Source of the DNA: Stenopsyche tienmushanensis
Lineage: Eukaryota; Arthropoda; Insecta; Trichoptera; Stenopsychidae
NCBI GenBank assembly: GCA_008973525.1
Contig: WACJ01000070.1
Location: forward strand, 992,001-1,056,000
Length of the DNA: 64,000 nt
Reading direction: 5' to 3'
Position 1 is the stretch's first letter. Each line of letters opens with the position of its first letter. A program made the translations under genes and the position numbers. The notes below the pieces were generated by a model. It searched no databases and had not been told where the DNA came from. It saw only the letters and a list, made by a program, of their open reading frames with translations. Of the stretch, positions 49,348 to 62,177 are shown in pieces.

Positions 49348-51030
49348 TTTGTTGAAATAGCGAATGTGAAGTATTTCGTCATTGAAAGTTGTTTAAAGTT
49401 TTGAAATGTTAGTTAATTGTGTATTTGTTGATACATTTATAAATTATGAATGTTTTTTGTGCGTCAATTGTATTGGCAATGGGTGACAGTGATGCGGAAT
49501 GAATTGTATATTGATTCGATGAAAAAACTTGTAGGACTTTTTTAAATTATATGTAAATACAAAACTATGACTGTTGCTGAGACAATGCTAATGTATCGCC
49601 GAGTTAAAATTTCTGCCAAAGTTCTAAGAGTCATTGGCATTTGAGTGCCTTAGTTATATATAGTAGTAGCGTTACTGTTCTTACTTTTTCATAAATTCTA
49701 CTTGTATGTATAACGAGCATATGTATATTATAAAAATATATAACAATTATAATAAACTATTTATTTTAAGATTAACACACGAAGAATGATAATTTTTAAA
49801 GGATACACGATGCATTTTTATGATTATTTCCATAAATCGATATTGGACGAGTATAAAAATCACAGCGCAACGAATGAAATACAGTTTGTAATCGACGTTC
49901 ATAACCGATTGTAAATTTCCAATCTCATCGTCTTTGTATTGATAATCTTATAACTTTTAATATGTATTCATATATCTGTATACTTATGTATGTATGTATG
50001 TGTATATAATTGTTCGGTACTTATGAATAAGTAAAAATTAAAATCAAATCGAAGATAATTAGTCCACGTAAGATCAAAATATTTTTATCTTTCCAATATG
50101 AAACATAATTTAAGAAAAGTTCCTCCTTAATAAATGAAATTGTGATATGATCTAAGACAATATAAGACTTCCTCGAGAATTGAATATAATAGTATCGTTT
50201 CAATGAAATCTTCTGTTTTTTTAAAATTAATTATACTAAAATTTCCTTCTCTTTTAAGGATTCACATTTAGTTTTAAATGATGAGCGAATCACTTGATTT
50301 TATCCCTTATTTTAGATCATTATTCAAGCAAAAATTCGCAAGAATGTAAATATTTTAATGTTTTATGAAGCAAATACTATAATTTTATACCATTATTTTA
50401 ATACGTGTTCTATTATTAAATAATTAATATCCACCATAATTAATGTCTCTTTGATAAAGATGACCGAGCATAGAAATACGCCTGGTTGCGGACTACGTCA
50501 AATCAAAAATGACGATACCTCGATATCTTTAGAGTCGCTAATATATCGAGCCATAATGCGGTCTTATAAATGATTGTTCAGAATTTAAAATCTGTTTTAC
50601 TTTTATGTACATAGTAAGGACCTGAAAAAAATCAATAATGCGTGTGTGTATTATTGAATCTTCAGGTAATATTTTCTAGCATAGCGAACGCAAGGTGTCC
50701 AAGTTTTCTAAGATAATATTATAAGCTTCGTTCTCCACTGTTACATTTTGAAAAGCTTTGTTTTTTATCATTTTTTATATATAAGTATTTACTGAAGCTT
50801 TGTTTCGTGAGGCCATCTTTTGTATATGTGTATATATCGAGGTTTAATTCTGGAATGTCTGGTCTTTTTAACTAATTTAATTAAAATTTTAACGAAATGT
50901 ATTCAGAAAATTATGGTTTACATATCACAATTTATTTATGCCTATAATACATTATGTGATCACAATGTGACTTTCACATTTATTGTATTCTATTATAATA
51001 AAATATTTTTTATTATAGCTTATGTGTTTT
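49348..51030 (+). other. probable wdp 3' UTR with two poly(A) signals
   Basis: No ORF of interest follows the wdp stop. AATAAA occurs at 49751-49756. A second at 50997-51002 is followed by a T/GT-rich stretch near 51023, which resembles a cleavage region. A short TATG microsatellite lies at about 49985-50004. Which signal is used cannot be told from sequence. Confidence 0.4.
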
Positions 51031-51179
51031 ATTAAATAGCATTTAAAAGTCAACAATTGATCATCGATTTAATAAATCAATTTGAGCAGAACACCTCGAT
51101 AAAAGTTTTCTTTTCACACATGAATGGAGAGACATCCTCGGTCAATCTGAGATAGACATATATGTTATTTAGCTCAGAA

Positions 51180-51360
51180 AAACTTGCACAAGGAAAGGAG
51201 AGACTGATCCCTAGGTGATCTTCAATATCGAGCAAATGAGGAGGTGAATGTATGATATAGACGAGATTGATGCAACCCTTCCCTATTATTGTACATTGAA
51301 GAGGTCTTATTCTTGCAGCGGACTGTTTGTAGCTGCACTACGATGATGATATTAAGAACT
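51180..51360 (+). repeat. repeat unit ending GCACTAyGATGATG, copy 1
   Basis: GAAAGGAGAGACTG, GAGGTGAATGTATGATAT, GCGGACTGTTTGTAGCTGCA and CTACGATGATGATATTAAG. Related copies follow at 52072-52280 and 52480-52562, in the same orientation. Confidence 0.5.
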
Positions 51361-51476
51361 ATGTGAATTATTAATAAACATATTATATACTCTTGATCAA
51401 TTTAATGAAATATAGTGGAAGATCATCAGCTCAAAACATTATAAATATGGGAAACATTGAAATTTTGTATAAGTTA

Positions 51477-51775
51477 CTAGCTGATACCCGGCACGTTGCT
51501 GCCACAGAAGTATTAATTCTAAAAGGATCGTTTGAAATTTGAAAGAATTATCTTGTTTAATTAGGAATGATAGAAATAATGAAATTTATTTTATTTTGTT
51601 GGTTTTATTATAAATATGAACAAACAAACAAACATTAATTTTTATATATTAGACTATGCCTATGTTACTCGCGAAATCCTTAGCAATAAGTGGACGAAGT
51701 TTTATCGTAATCCGATGAACGGTATGGCAGCGCATTTCGAACGAACAAAACCCAATTCATTTTTATATATTTGAT
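51477..51775 (+). repeat. short repeat with ACCCGGCACGTTGCTG head and AT tail
   Basis: Starts CTAGCTGATACCCGGCACGT, a head common in insect short repeats, and ends CATTTTTATATATTTGATT. The inner part contains two successive tail-like units joined by TTAGACTATGCCTATGTTAC, as at 11.5 and 27 kb. Confidence 0.5.
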
Positions 51776-52071
51776 TCAAATTCTAACAGAAAAATACTTC
51801 AAATGCACGATCAAATATACATGTTTGTTCTGTACTATATATTTCAGAGACGGTTCTTGACGACTATATGTTCATTATATATAAACGAAGAATCTTACTT
51901 GGCAACGATAATAAAATTGTCTTTCGTTGCCTTCCATATCGTTTTAAAATCACCAAATCGTAAGTGTAACATACACTTAGGTAAGTTCATAAGTAATGGA
52001 GATATCCTCAGATGGTGTAGGAGCAAATTTGAGATATATTTAAGCAACATGTTGGATTGCAAAACCTGTAC

Positions 52072-52280
52072 GAAGAAAGGAGAGACTGGGCTCTTTGCAC
52101 TCCGGAAAGATCTATTCATTATATCAAATGAAAATTGAAGGTCATGCTACCTTCAAAATCAAGCAAACGCGTAGATGAATGTATGATATTAACGTGATTG
52201 ATTTAACCCTTTTATATGAATGCATATTGACGAGGCAATGGATTGTTTAAGGCTGCACTATGCCAATAAGTATTAAGTAC
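52072..52280 (+). repeat. repeat unit, copy 2
   Basis: GAAAGGAGAGACTG, TAGATGAATGTATGATATTA, ATGGATTGTTTAAGGCTGCA and CTATGCCAATAAGTATTAAG align in order with 51180-51360. Confidence 0.5.
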
Positions 52281-52479
52281 CCGTTTAATTTGAGGAATTT
52301 AGTTCACGACTGGTAGTATATCTTTCTAATGGCATGAATCAAATTATTAGACACATAAAAGGAATATTTACCACGTGCAGATCAAACCAGCTTCAAAAGA
52401 TACAAGGAAACCGATATAAAAGTAGCAATTAATATATAAATTGTATCAACATTAAAATATACATTTCTGCAATGTATAT

Positions 52480-52562
52480 TGAATGTGTATGGATATTGAA
52501 GAGGTCCATAGTTCTGCAGTGGACTGTTTGTGGCTCCACTATGATGATGATGATGATGATAG
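52480..52562 (+). repeat. repeat unit, copy 3, ending in (ATG)n
   Basis: GTGGACTGTTTGTGGCTCCA is followed by a seven-unit ATG microsatellite at about 52541-52561. Copy 1 has only two or three units at the same place. Confidence 0.5.
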
Positions 52563-53410
52563 CATACAAAATGCACACTTATAAATATTAGAATAAATTT
52601 ACTTTACATTTACATAGGATATATATTTTAAATATAGAAAAGAGAAGAGAGAATGAGAATGACAAACAACGCAATGCCTCGTAGCTATGCTAAGTCTGCA
52701 ATTCATCTATCCTGGATGAGTTAAAAATATAAATATGCTTAAGACGTGTCTTATAATTCTTTGAACACATCACTTGTAAGGGCGACGATAAACACGTAGA
52801 AGGTTGCCATGAAAGATCTCTTATCCATTGATCCGAGCAGATCAGGAGTGCCATTTGTACAAGTGCTTCTCACTGCGGGATAGATTTTATACAAATTGAT
52901 TAACGCCAATGTGGCAACGCAATTACCAATGTTCAATTATTAAGATATTATAGTGTAAGTATTGATATAATATGAATGTTATTTATACTAGTACACAATT
53001 CTAACGACTTTAAACTAAACTTTAGGTTTAATGCTAAATTTAGAGCAATATAGTTGATATGATTTTCATAGCGTATCGCTGTACAATATGTGGTCGCTAA
53101 CTGCATTTTTAGTAGATTTGGATCAACGAGCAAAATTAGCTTCAAAATAAATAGTCCATCATTCCATTTGTTGTTTATTAGCATACATTAAAAATAAATA
53201 TGAAACTAAAAAAAGCAATTTTATCAATACATGAATTATTAAATATCAGCTGCGGTCTAATTATACATATGTGTATATACATTTTTGGAAACTTTTTAAA
53301 GCTCGAGGTAATATGGTACATATTTTACAACAATGCTCAATTTAAAAAGTTTAATAATCACTATTTATACAATTAAAATAATTAGCGTACGACTATTTTA
53401 TATATATAGT

Positions 53411-53416
53411 TTTATT
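53411..53416 (-). terminator. candidate poly(A) signal of the minus-strand LRR gene
   Basis: AATAAA on the minus strand lies 20 bases after the TAA stop. That would give a very short 3' UTR; another AATAAA at 53179-53174 is an alternative. Confidence 0.35.
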
Positions 53417-53436
53417 TCGATAATGTCACGTGATGT

Positions 53437-55935
53437 TTAAAAATCACTCTCGTGTACTACACGTCGAGGCGTAGCATTTGATTGCTCGTCGTTTGAACTC
53501 GTCTGTTCTATTGTGATGTCGTCGTTTTGATCCAGATTGCTCGTCGACTGAGATCTATTTCGTTGAACGTTGTTCGTCGATCTGTCACGAGATTTTCGTC
53601 GGCGTCTTCTATTATTGAGCGGCGTACTTTCTTCCGAATTATCGTTGTCGTCTCGGTCCACGTTGCTCGTCGATTGTGATCTCTTTTGCTGCCGATCGTT
53701 TCCCCTATCGCGGGACCTTCGCCGTCTTCTTCTGCTGTCTATTAACGTGTTATCGTCCAATAAATCCCCGCTGGATCTCGTCCGCCGCCTCGCTCGCTTT
53801 TGTTTTTCTTTGCTTAAATCCGATAACGAATGAAACGATCCCTCGAGCCTCGGCATCAATAAAGCTTCCGCGTAACTGGGAGGCGATATTAAATCTCTGG
53901 GATCGGGTGCGTTTCGAAGCTCTTCTTGTTCGCGTCTTATTTGAGACTCTCTATAGCGTTCTCTGGCTTCTTCGGCTAATCTCCGCCGCTCTTCTTCTTC
54001 CGCGAGCAATTTGACTCGCATAGTCTTTCTGACTATGAATAAAACCACAAAGCATATGAAGAATGCACAGAATATTGCAATGAGGAAATTTAAGGGCTTG
54101 TTGCTTTGACCGAGCGCATGTGGATACCACGTAAAATAACACGCTTTAAGCCAATTGTCTCCGTTTACATCGGCTGGACTATGACATATTAAACTATCCA
54201 TATCCCAGACTTTTGGCGGTTCATTTGTTAAATACGTGAAGAAATATTTCATGTTTTCATCAGCGCAATCACATCTCCACATATTACCCTCTAAATATAT
54301 CTCCAAAAGATTGGTATTGTTGTCGAAATAATCTATTTTCCACGTCGATATGAATCGGTTCTCTGATAAATGTAAACTAGTTAATTTTGGCAACGAGCTA
54401 AACGAAGTTACATCGACGCTGCTAATTCTATTGAAATCTAAATTCAAGACTTGTAACGAATGCGATCGAAAATGACTCGGAATATGACCGATCATATTTC
54501 TAGACAAATTTATCTCTAAAATTGAAGGCATGTGAGCGAGTGCGTTCGGATCCATGTATTGTATTTCGCATATACTTAAATCTAGTTTTATAATAGACGT
54601 TGATTTTATCGAATCCAATCTCGAAATTAAATTCCGAAAGAGTAAAACTTCTTTTAAATCGGTTGTCTTCATGAAAGTTTCGTCGTGAATCTTCGATATG
54701 ACGTTAACGGACAGATTTAAAAATCTAAGCGATTTGAGCGAATTAAACGAGCTTTGATGAATCGTCGCCAAAGCGTTCGAAGATAGATCCAAATATGTCA
54801 TTTCGGGATTGTTTACAAATTCGGATCCCGTCAGCTGACGCAGCATATTACCTCTGAGATGCAATTCGGTGACGTTTGAAATTCCCGATAGATTTATTTG
54901 ATTCATGTTACAGAACGAAGCGTCGACGTATTTGACCGACGACGATTTAAGTATGCTATATTTTGAAGACAAATCTAATCTATAATTATGCGATATATAC
55001 AAATGAGTCAACGATTGGAGGTTGTCTAAAGCGTTTTCTGAAATGCGCGTCAATTCACAAAAGCTTAAATCTAAACTCGTCATGGTAGATGATCCAATGT
55101 TAATTCTACGTATTGGATTGTGACTTAATATTAAGGTTTTCAGCGATGTAAGATTGTTGAATTGAACGGACGCATTTATATTGGTGATGCCGCATTCCGA
55201 GAGTTTCAACGTCTGCAAAGTGTCGCTAACGAGGATTTCATTCGTGAACGCATTCAATTTGTTTTTGGATAAACTGAGCGTTTTTAAGCTCGTCAGCGCC
55301 CGGAGCAAATTGTTAAGGTTGAGATCTTCCCAAGACGATATAATGTTATCCGATAGATCCAAAATTTCTAATTCAATCAGGTCACGAAACGCGTTATTTT
55401 CAATCCTCTTCAAATTATTTCCGCTGAATATTAACACCTTTAGTTGATTGAGCGACGACAATTGAGGCGGTATCGAGGTAAACTCGTTATTTGATAGATC
55501 TAAGGCTTCTATCTGAAAAATATAAAGTGTAAATCGTTAGTCTTTTTCATATGCATTAAATAAAATATATATTTTTGATAAAGATAACAGTATCTTAAGA
55601 ATCAGACGTTAATCGATATCCAAAAGACGCAACACAAATATAATTCCAAGAACTTTATAATACAATTTATGCGATTATGATAACTTTAAACGGTAATACA
55701 ATCTCGTTAATATCTATGTAGAGTATTTATGCACTTAAATATTAATCATAATAAACGTATATTTACTTACATCTTCATTCATGTCGTTGGGAAACTCCGA
55801 AAGAGCCCTATTAGAACAATCCGCATGAAAAAGATCAGCGCTGAAATAGCATTCGCATTCTAACGGACATGGCAAACTTCCCGTAGCGGCATTGATTAAA
55901 ATTGCCAAGGCAAGAATAGTACGTATGCATTTCAT
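53437..55935 (-). CDS. two-exon LRR type I membrane protein, Arg-rich tail
   Basis: Exon 1 is 55935-55771 (55 codons) and exon 2 is 55512-53437 (691 codons plus TAA), joined at phase 0 to give 746 residues. Residues 1-20 are a signal peptide. An LRR N-cap has Cys 23, 27, 29 and 40. About 16 LRRs fill residues 56-464, many with LxxLxLSxN patterns. The LRR C-cap starts WRCDC near residue 467. The membrane span is about 529-549 (FLIAIFCAFFICFVVLFIV). The tail has a charged EEEERRRLAEEARERYRES helix, PPSY at 599-602, and two copies of an RRRRRxSRDR...RSQSTSN module. It is intact. Domain layout suggests a cell-surface adhesion or receptor-like protein; I cannot assign it to a named Drosophila gene, so no ligand or pathway is claimed. 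It converges on wdp, with 4.1 kb between the two stops. Confidence 0.85.
55513..55770 (-). other. phase-0 intron of the minus-strand LRR gene
   Basis: Read on the minus strand, the donor is GAT|GTAAGT and the acceptor TTTTTCAG|ATA. The 258-bp intron joins exon 1, which ends ...DMNED, to exon 2, which begins IEALDLSNN, completing the first LRR. The consensus sites and uninterrupted frame make this junction secure. Confidence 0.9.
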
Positions 55936-58900
55936 TTTATGATTTTTACAGTATATTCCGCATCATTTCATATCATATTATAATAATGCACATCTGAAAA
56001 TATTAAAATATAAATTCAAGCTCATCCATAATATATATTTGACCCGTATACGTCGAAACAGATCTTCTAGATAAATGTTATAATAATTACCTAATTCATC
56101 AAGACATTTTGATAAGAACGTCCTCGTTATGTTCCAGGCGCACTGTCAATTTGAATATAACACTTGCTTTTCTATACGTTCTATTCTGTTGTTATGGAGT
56201 AAGTTTTTGAAACTGTATCTTATTACATTATGTGAGTCTGGCTGTGTATCGACCGAAAAATGTTTGCCAAGTTTATACAACTTGGTTCTCATATCTTATC
56301 TATTCGGAGTTTAGATATGGTTTTGACGATATGGCCGACGCCCTACTCATATGCCGAGATTAAGCACTGCATTATCATCGGGTTTTGTTCATTTTTTCTC
56401 TGTATTCAGGGAAATGTTTCCATGTAAAAGATGAGTCAAAGACGGTTTGATTCATGCATCATAATTATGAAATATATATTGCATATAAATCTTCAGATTT
56501 GTTACTTTGAACGGCCGTTCAAGCTTTCATAGTGGACGGTAGGGTTTTTTTTAATGTTGTTACATCTATGAAATATAATGTAGACTCTATAGACTCTCTT
56601 TAACGTTGAAAGTTCATTAAAGAAATGAAAATTCAATTGGATATGTAAATACAATTTGAAGATATTTTAAACATCGATGACTTGATTTTACTACAAATAT
56701 TGAAGACGCTGATACAAATTGCCAAGAACTCTTAGAAATTAAATATGATAATGTAAGCAAACAGAATTTCGATCGAAAATCGATACAGGGGACTGTTGCC
56801 CATGTCAAGAAATTGTATATTTGAATGAAATACACAGTTTTTATTTGTGTGAATTAAAAAATACATATTTGGATTAGGAACTTTCTTTATCACCTTGTCA
56901 CATATCTATATTGGGCTATTATGGTGAAGGGGACTGTTTGATTGGAATTCATCTTTTATGACAAAATACATTTTTTAAGATATATATAAAATATAAACTA
57001 AAAAATAGTTCTTACCAGAGGATTGATGGCTGTAAGGTTGCGATTCCACGGACGCAATACTTTAATCTGTAGAATGCATGGCGCGTTATTTAAAACATAG
57101 ACAAGGGGACTGTTCACAAAATGCTCATATTTTTCAACTTGAATTTACTTTTATAGTTTTATAAATATATATTATTAAAGAATAAGCAGATTTAATTAAC
57201 AATGATGTAATATTGTTCAAATAATCAAATCATTTGATTCATTCCTAAAATTATTGTTTTAATAAAAGCAACTATATCGCTTTGGTGACACATCAGGGAA
57301 CTGTTTTTGAGCATTATACAAACGTTTTTGATATAATAAATTTAATTTAAATGGATACTATACGTTGAGCACATGAAGATTAGGTAATTATCTTTTAAAG
57401 TTGACTATGAAGACACCTTCTGTTATTCGCTAAGGATGTGTCTCCGCTCTGATTTTAATTTTACAAAGGGTTGCAACCAAATAACAGCTTGTGATTCAAT
57501 AATAAGTGAAAGGAAATGGAAAATGAATACAAGAAAATCCTTTGTATTCAGAAAAATCTCTTCTATAAGAGATACATCTTATAACATATATGAAATATTC
57601 GAACGTAGAAGTTTGCAATTATGGCAAATTTTATACATTTTTATCAAGCAACGAACACAAACAATAAAAAGATGATTTTTATAAACTCCATTTATAGAAA
57701 TAATTCATTTTGTTCAATCAAATAGCTCGTTTTATATATATTTTACTATGCCGCGCGTTGAAGAAAATGCAAATATCAATATTAAAGGATGAGAAAATCT
57801 TCTTATTAAATAAATTAAATTGTTTTATGCACATATACCTATTTAGTTTCTGCTTAATAATAAGAAAATTCCATTACATTAACGCGATTCGTCGATCGGA
57901 TTCAAGAGCGCTGAGATTTAACGCCAAAATCTTATCTAGCGCAGCATGAATTCCAATTTAGAACACCATTCTAAAAGCATTTATAAGAATTTAGTGTGAT
58001 ATTATCATATTTTAGAAGATATCACATACAAAACATTTGAAAATTAATTTTCAACTGTCGCAAATTGATGCCGAATGATAAAGTTGTGAAGGTGAATTGA
58101 TTATGTTACGATAGGACGATTTCTAAAATAACTTTGATTTAGATAATTATACAATATTTAACATATGAACATATAAATCGTGCATTTGGGCATTCGTACG
58201 ATATAAATAGCGGTGTAAACGGCCATTGCATTTGATCTTTGAACGCACAAAGTTTACCGGAAGATTGCCGTTTATCCCAATTGATGAATTTAAATTTGTT
58301 TGACGATATTTATGAATATTATCAAACACAATGTCTTTAAAACGTGCATTAAAAATCATTTAGCATACATTTGTACCGTGTATTTTTGCCGTAGAATGAG
58401 AACTCGGATAAGACGAGCATACGTTAATGATCATAATCATCGTCAATCTTTTACATTTTAAAGATTTTACATTTTATTGCTATAAGCAACATTGTTTTCC
58501 GGAGTTTAAATTGAGACTGTGGAATTAATTTGACCAATTTATTGATTCAACGTAACGTTAAGCATGAACAAATTCATATTTTTACCGGATCTTTTTATTT
58601 AAATATAATTTTTTACACATTATGCAGAAATATATTAAAATTTTAGACAATTTGTATTTTATAAAAACCGATGAGTTTAAATTTAAGGATAAATCATTGC
58701 TCTTCAGTTTTAATATTCATATATGGTATCGGACACTCGCATATTTCATTCTACGAGTATTTTGTAAGAGTCTTTCTTAACATCCATATTGAAATGAAAG
58801 CATTTATTACATTCACTGAGGTGAAACAATTCATTTGATTATTAATTGTTACCATTCATATCCATTTTCATGTATCTTTCAACCGTTCAAGCGTTAATAT

Positions 58901-59589
58901 TTCCAAACGAATCATCCCGTTTCCAACGTTCGATAGAAAAAGTCATTAAAACTTGTCGTTGATCATCAAGATAAGTTCGTATGAGCATGTTATGTATGCA
59001 TATTTTCTAAAGGGACATGGAATAGCCATAATTCGAAATGTCTGCACGATATTGATATTTGTTTTCTAAGATGTTTATTCCTCTTACTGTTGAAAAATTG
59101 GGTATTATCAAAGATATTCGGGCAAACGTTTCGAATAATCTTATATGGAAATAATGATCCGATTTAGGGGTCGGACATACCGTGAGTTATTGCCGATAGC
59201 CAGGGTGGGCCAGCTGGACAATCGGAACAGGAAAGGAGCTTTTCTTTTGTGGTAACTCACTTGTGAACTTTAAAAGATTTCATAGTATTTTAATAAAAAC
59301 TGATTTTAACATGCAAAAAATGGAATATTCTCAAGTCTAAATATTTGATATTAATATCAGGGCTTTGAACCGTTATTTTTTTCCATTTCGGTTTTTGTTC
59401 CAGGAAAAATAACGGTTTTTTGTAACATTGTATTCTTTGTTTTGTGGGGAATTTGCATGTTGAAAATAGTATCCCCACCCAATGGGGCAGATTCAATTTG
59501 CCAGATTAACAGTGACATCCTCTGTGGTGTTGTGGACACATTTTTGTGGGTGTGGTGGTGACACGTAGGAGGTGGGAGTTGTCGATAGT
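55936..59589. other. no gene seen; spaced GGGGACTGTT words
   Basis: This is upstream of the minus-strand LRR gene and may contain its promoter or a 5' UTR exon, but no clear core promoter stands out. GGGGACTGTT occurs at 56788, 56939 and 57105, and AGGGAACTGTT at 57295. Confidence 0.45.
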
Positions 59590-60310
59590 AGAACGAAGTC
59601 GCGTGCGAGGGCGGTTATCTCAGAAAACACGTGGGAGCGGTCTGGGGACTGCCTCGAGAGCGTCCCAGCTTCACGTTACATTGGTGTCAGAAACAGCTGG
59701 TCGTTAATATACTAAGCTGGGATATAGGCGTCGTTTAGTTACACGTGCCGACAACATGCGTCGCGTGACAGAATGATAGAGAATCTGCCTGCATTTAACC
59801 CTAGAATAACGAGGTGGATCGTACGTCGACTTCAACGGAAACTTGGAATCTGCGAAACTCACTCTGGATACATCGCAAATATATGCGAAAAGATGCAAAT
59901 AGCAAAGCAAATAGATGCCCCAAAGTTTCCGTGGCCAACCGGTCCAAATTCTGAACCGCTGCCACAACGAAAAAGTGCCTCGCGATCGAATGCCATGTCC
60001 AGAAATGTCTACATAATATGGTCCGCGTCCATGAATGGAATCTAATTTAACAGGATGAACAAAAGTAAAATTAAAGTATTAACAGATGAGTACATTCAAA
60101 CAATTCTATAACAGAATGCTGAAGACGTATTATGACAAATTTTTTGATGTTGTGAAATGAGCTTCATCGCTAAACAAAACTTTGTTTGAAAACAATGCAT
60201 CTCTTGTTCGCTTCTTTGAATAATACAAACGATGAACGTCTTTTGCTACCTTCGAAACGCGGTATCCGAAGTCCTACGTTACATTGGTGTCAGAAGTGGA
60301 ATTTGGCGAG
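59590..60310 (+). repeat. possible LTR retroelement leader remnants
   Basis: CGTTACATTGGTGTCAGAA occurs at 59674-59692 and again at 60274-60292, the second followed by GTGGAATTTGG. TGGTGTCAGAAGTGG is like the primer-binding leader of some insect LTR retroelements. The second copy lies 600 bases on, with hairpin family copy 7 between. No LTR pair or pol gene was found, so this is tentative. Confidence 0.3.
59925..60020 (-). repeat. hairpin family copy 7, degenerate
   Basis: The minus strand reads FDREALFRCGSGSEFGPVGH then GNFGAS, recognisable as the same R1-clade C-terminal block. The stem is lost. Confidence 0.45.
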
Positions 60311-62177
60311 GTTGTCCTTCAGTATTATCGTCGTATTTGGATAATCTTTTATAATACGATTGTTTTTAGTAAAAATATTTTTTTCCGTATTTAATAGAAA
60401 CACAGGCGCATTTAAAGTGTTAAATAATTACACTTGAATGTAATTAAAATAAATTCGTAATTTCAGGACTCTCATATTACATATGTCCTCCAGCCAAATA
60501 ATATATTATTTAGCATTGTATTTTAATACTATGAATTTTCGGCAGTGAGGTTCCCCGGCTGCGCTGAGCGTCTTAGCAGGTGAGGGTTCCGTTTGTGGGG
60601 GTGACCCGCACCCCATTCCCGTGGGCCAAATTGACCGTTATGGTGGATTGGAAAATTTCCGTTGAAAATAGTTTTTCATGTCCAGCGACGAAATATACGA
60701 CGGCTTACGACGAATGAATATCGGAAAGACGCGGCTTATTTCTGTATTTTTCTACGTTCATAGATAATAAGTTAAATCTACAGGGTGCTTCCTATGTCGA
60801 CTAATATTGATAGGCGCACGCATACACGCATTGATGTCATACCATATCGAATGAGGATTAACTGATATTGTTGATAAAGTGGGTATTTTTTTAAATAAAA
60901 AATACATTAACACCTTAACCCGACTTAATATTATCAATTTAAAACAACATTCAGTTTAGAGTTCAGTCTGATAATAAATGTGTAATGAGATTCACCATCA
61001 AACTATTCACGCTTTGCTGATCATGACCTGAGTAGATCCTTGCCTTTATATGACTATTCACTGCTTCAAATGAATGGTGGATTTCTACATCAACAAAATA
61101 TGAATATTTCGCATGTAAGCCAATTTTTCAGTGATTATTGATTCAATGGATTAAATGTTGATTAGTAAACGTTTACAAAGATGCGCACAATAACTCCCCA
61201 AAGTTTCTTCATAATCGGATCAATGATATAGGAACACATACGAAACAAACGGACAACATTCATTCATTTTTTTATATGTAGACTAACGATATTCAATTGG
61301 TTCGATGCATTTAGATTAGAATCAACATTTTTCTAAAGTTTTGGCTTAGGACTTAAACTTATGACAACACTGATGCTTCAATTATTATATTTATTCTTTC
61401 ATAGTCTTGCAATTCCAAACTGGGACCAAGTGGGACTTGGCCTCTTCTTATATATGTTCCTGCTTTTATGTGAGTTGTATATTAAATCAAATAAATAATT
61501 TTGTGGTTTGACACCAGTGGCCGGGATAATCGGACGTATAATATTAGTGATCGATCGATAATGTGTATCAAATGTTGGTGCTCTTGTTATCTAAACCGTG
61601 TTTCGCTTCTTCCTCCTCAACATAGGTTAGTTTTATTTTATTTTATAATAATTCCTATGCTGATCCAGGAACAGGGATCATGCCGATAAAAATACCAAAC
61701 GCCAAAGTATTCTATAACGATTACAATAAGTCTTATGATGCCAAAGACACACAATTATGCCATATGAGTCTCCCTAATTTTCCCAAAGAAATATGAACTG
61801 GAAGGAAGTTACCCAAACTCTCCAACGAGATCTGGGTGACCCATTGAGTGAGCACCCACAAGTAAAAAGCGGAGGGTATATAAGGCAGCATACTTTATAT
61901 ATTGAGTTCACAAGGAGGCTCTTCCTAGTGACTAGTTTACACCGGTCATCGCAGACACACGCTTGAATGAATCAGGGGGTGTTGCTGGGAACATTCTCCT
62001 GCTCCATCGTGGCTGCTGCAAGTATTTTCAGGGAATAGGGAGCTTGGACAACTCACTGCCAGTTCTGGAAATGAGCTAGATTAGTCCAGGATTTAAAGTC
62101 TATTATTAAGTCCAGATGCCAGAAGTTGTCTATATGATTCTACATTTAAACGAACACTGAAGAAGTAGACTACGGAA
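60311..62177. other. no gene seen; GC-rich patch and TATA-like site
   Basis: A GC-rich patch at 60540-60640 is unassigned. GGGTATATAAGGCAGCATAC at about 61876 looks like a TATA box with downstream sequence, perhaps in an element leader, without further support. Confidence 0.4.
61168..61285 (+). repeat. SINE-like element, 3' part
   Basis: AAACGTTTACAAAGATGCGC, AACTCCCCAAAGTTTC and the tail TTCATTTTTTTATATGTAGA match the 3' half of the 47.1-kb copy. Confidence 0.5.

Noticed and set aside
53570..54014. Plus-strand ORFs of 87 and 112 codons inside the LRR gene
   Set aside because: They are the complement of the Arg-rich tail exon, which is firmly coding on the minus strand.
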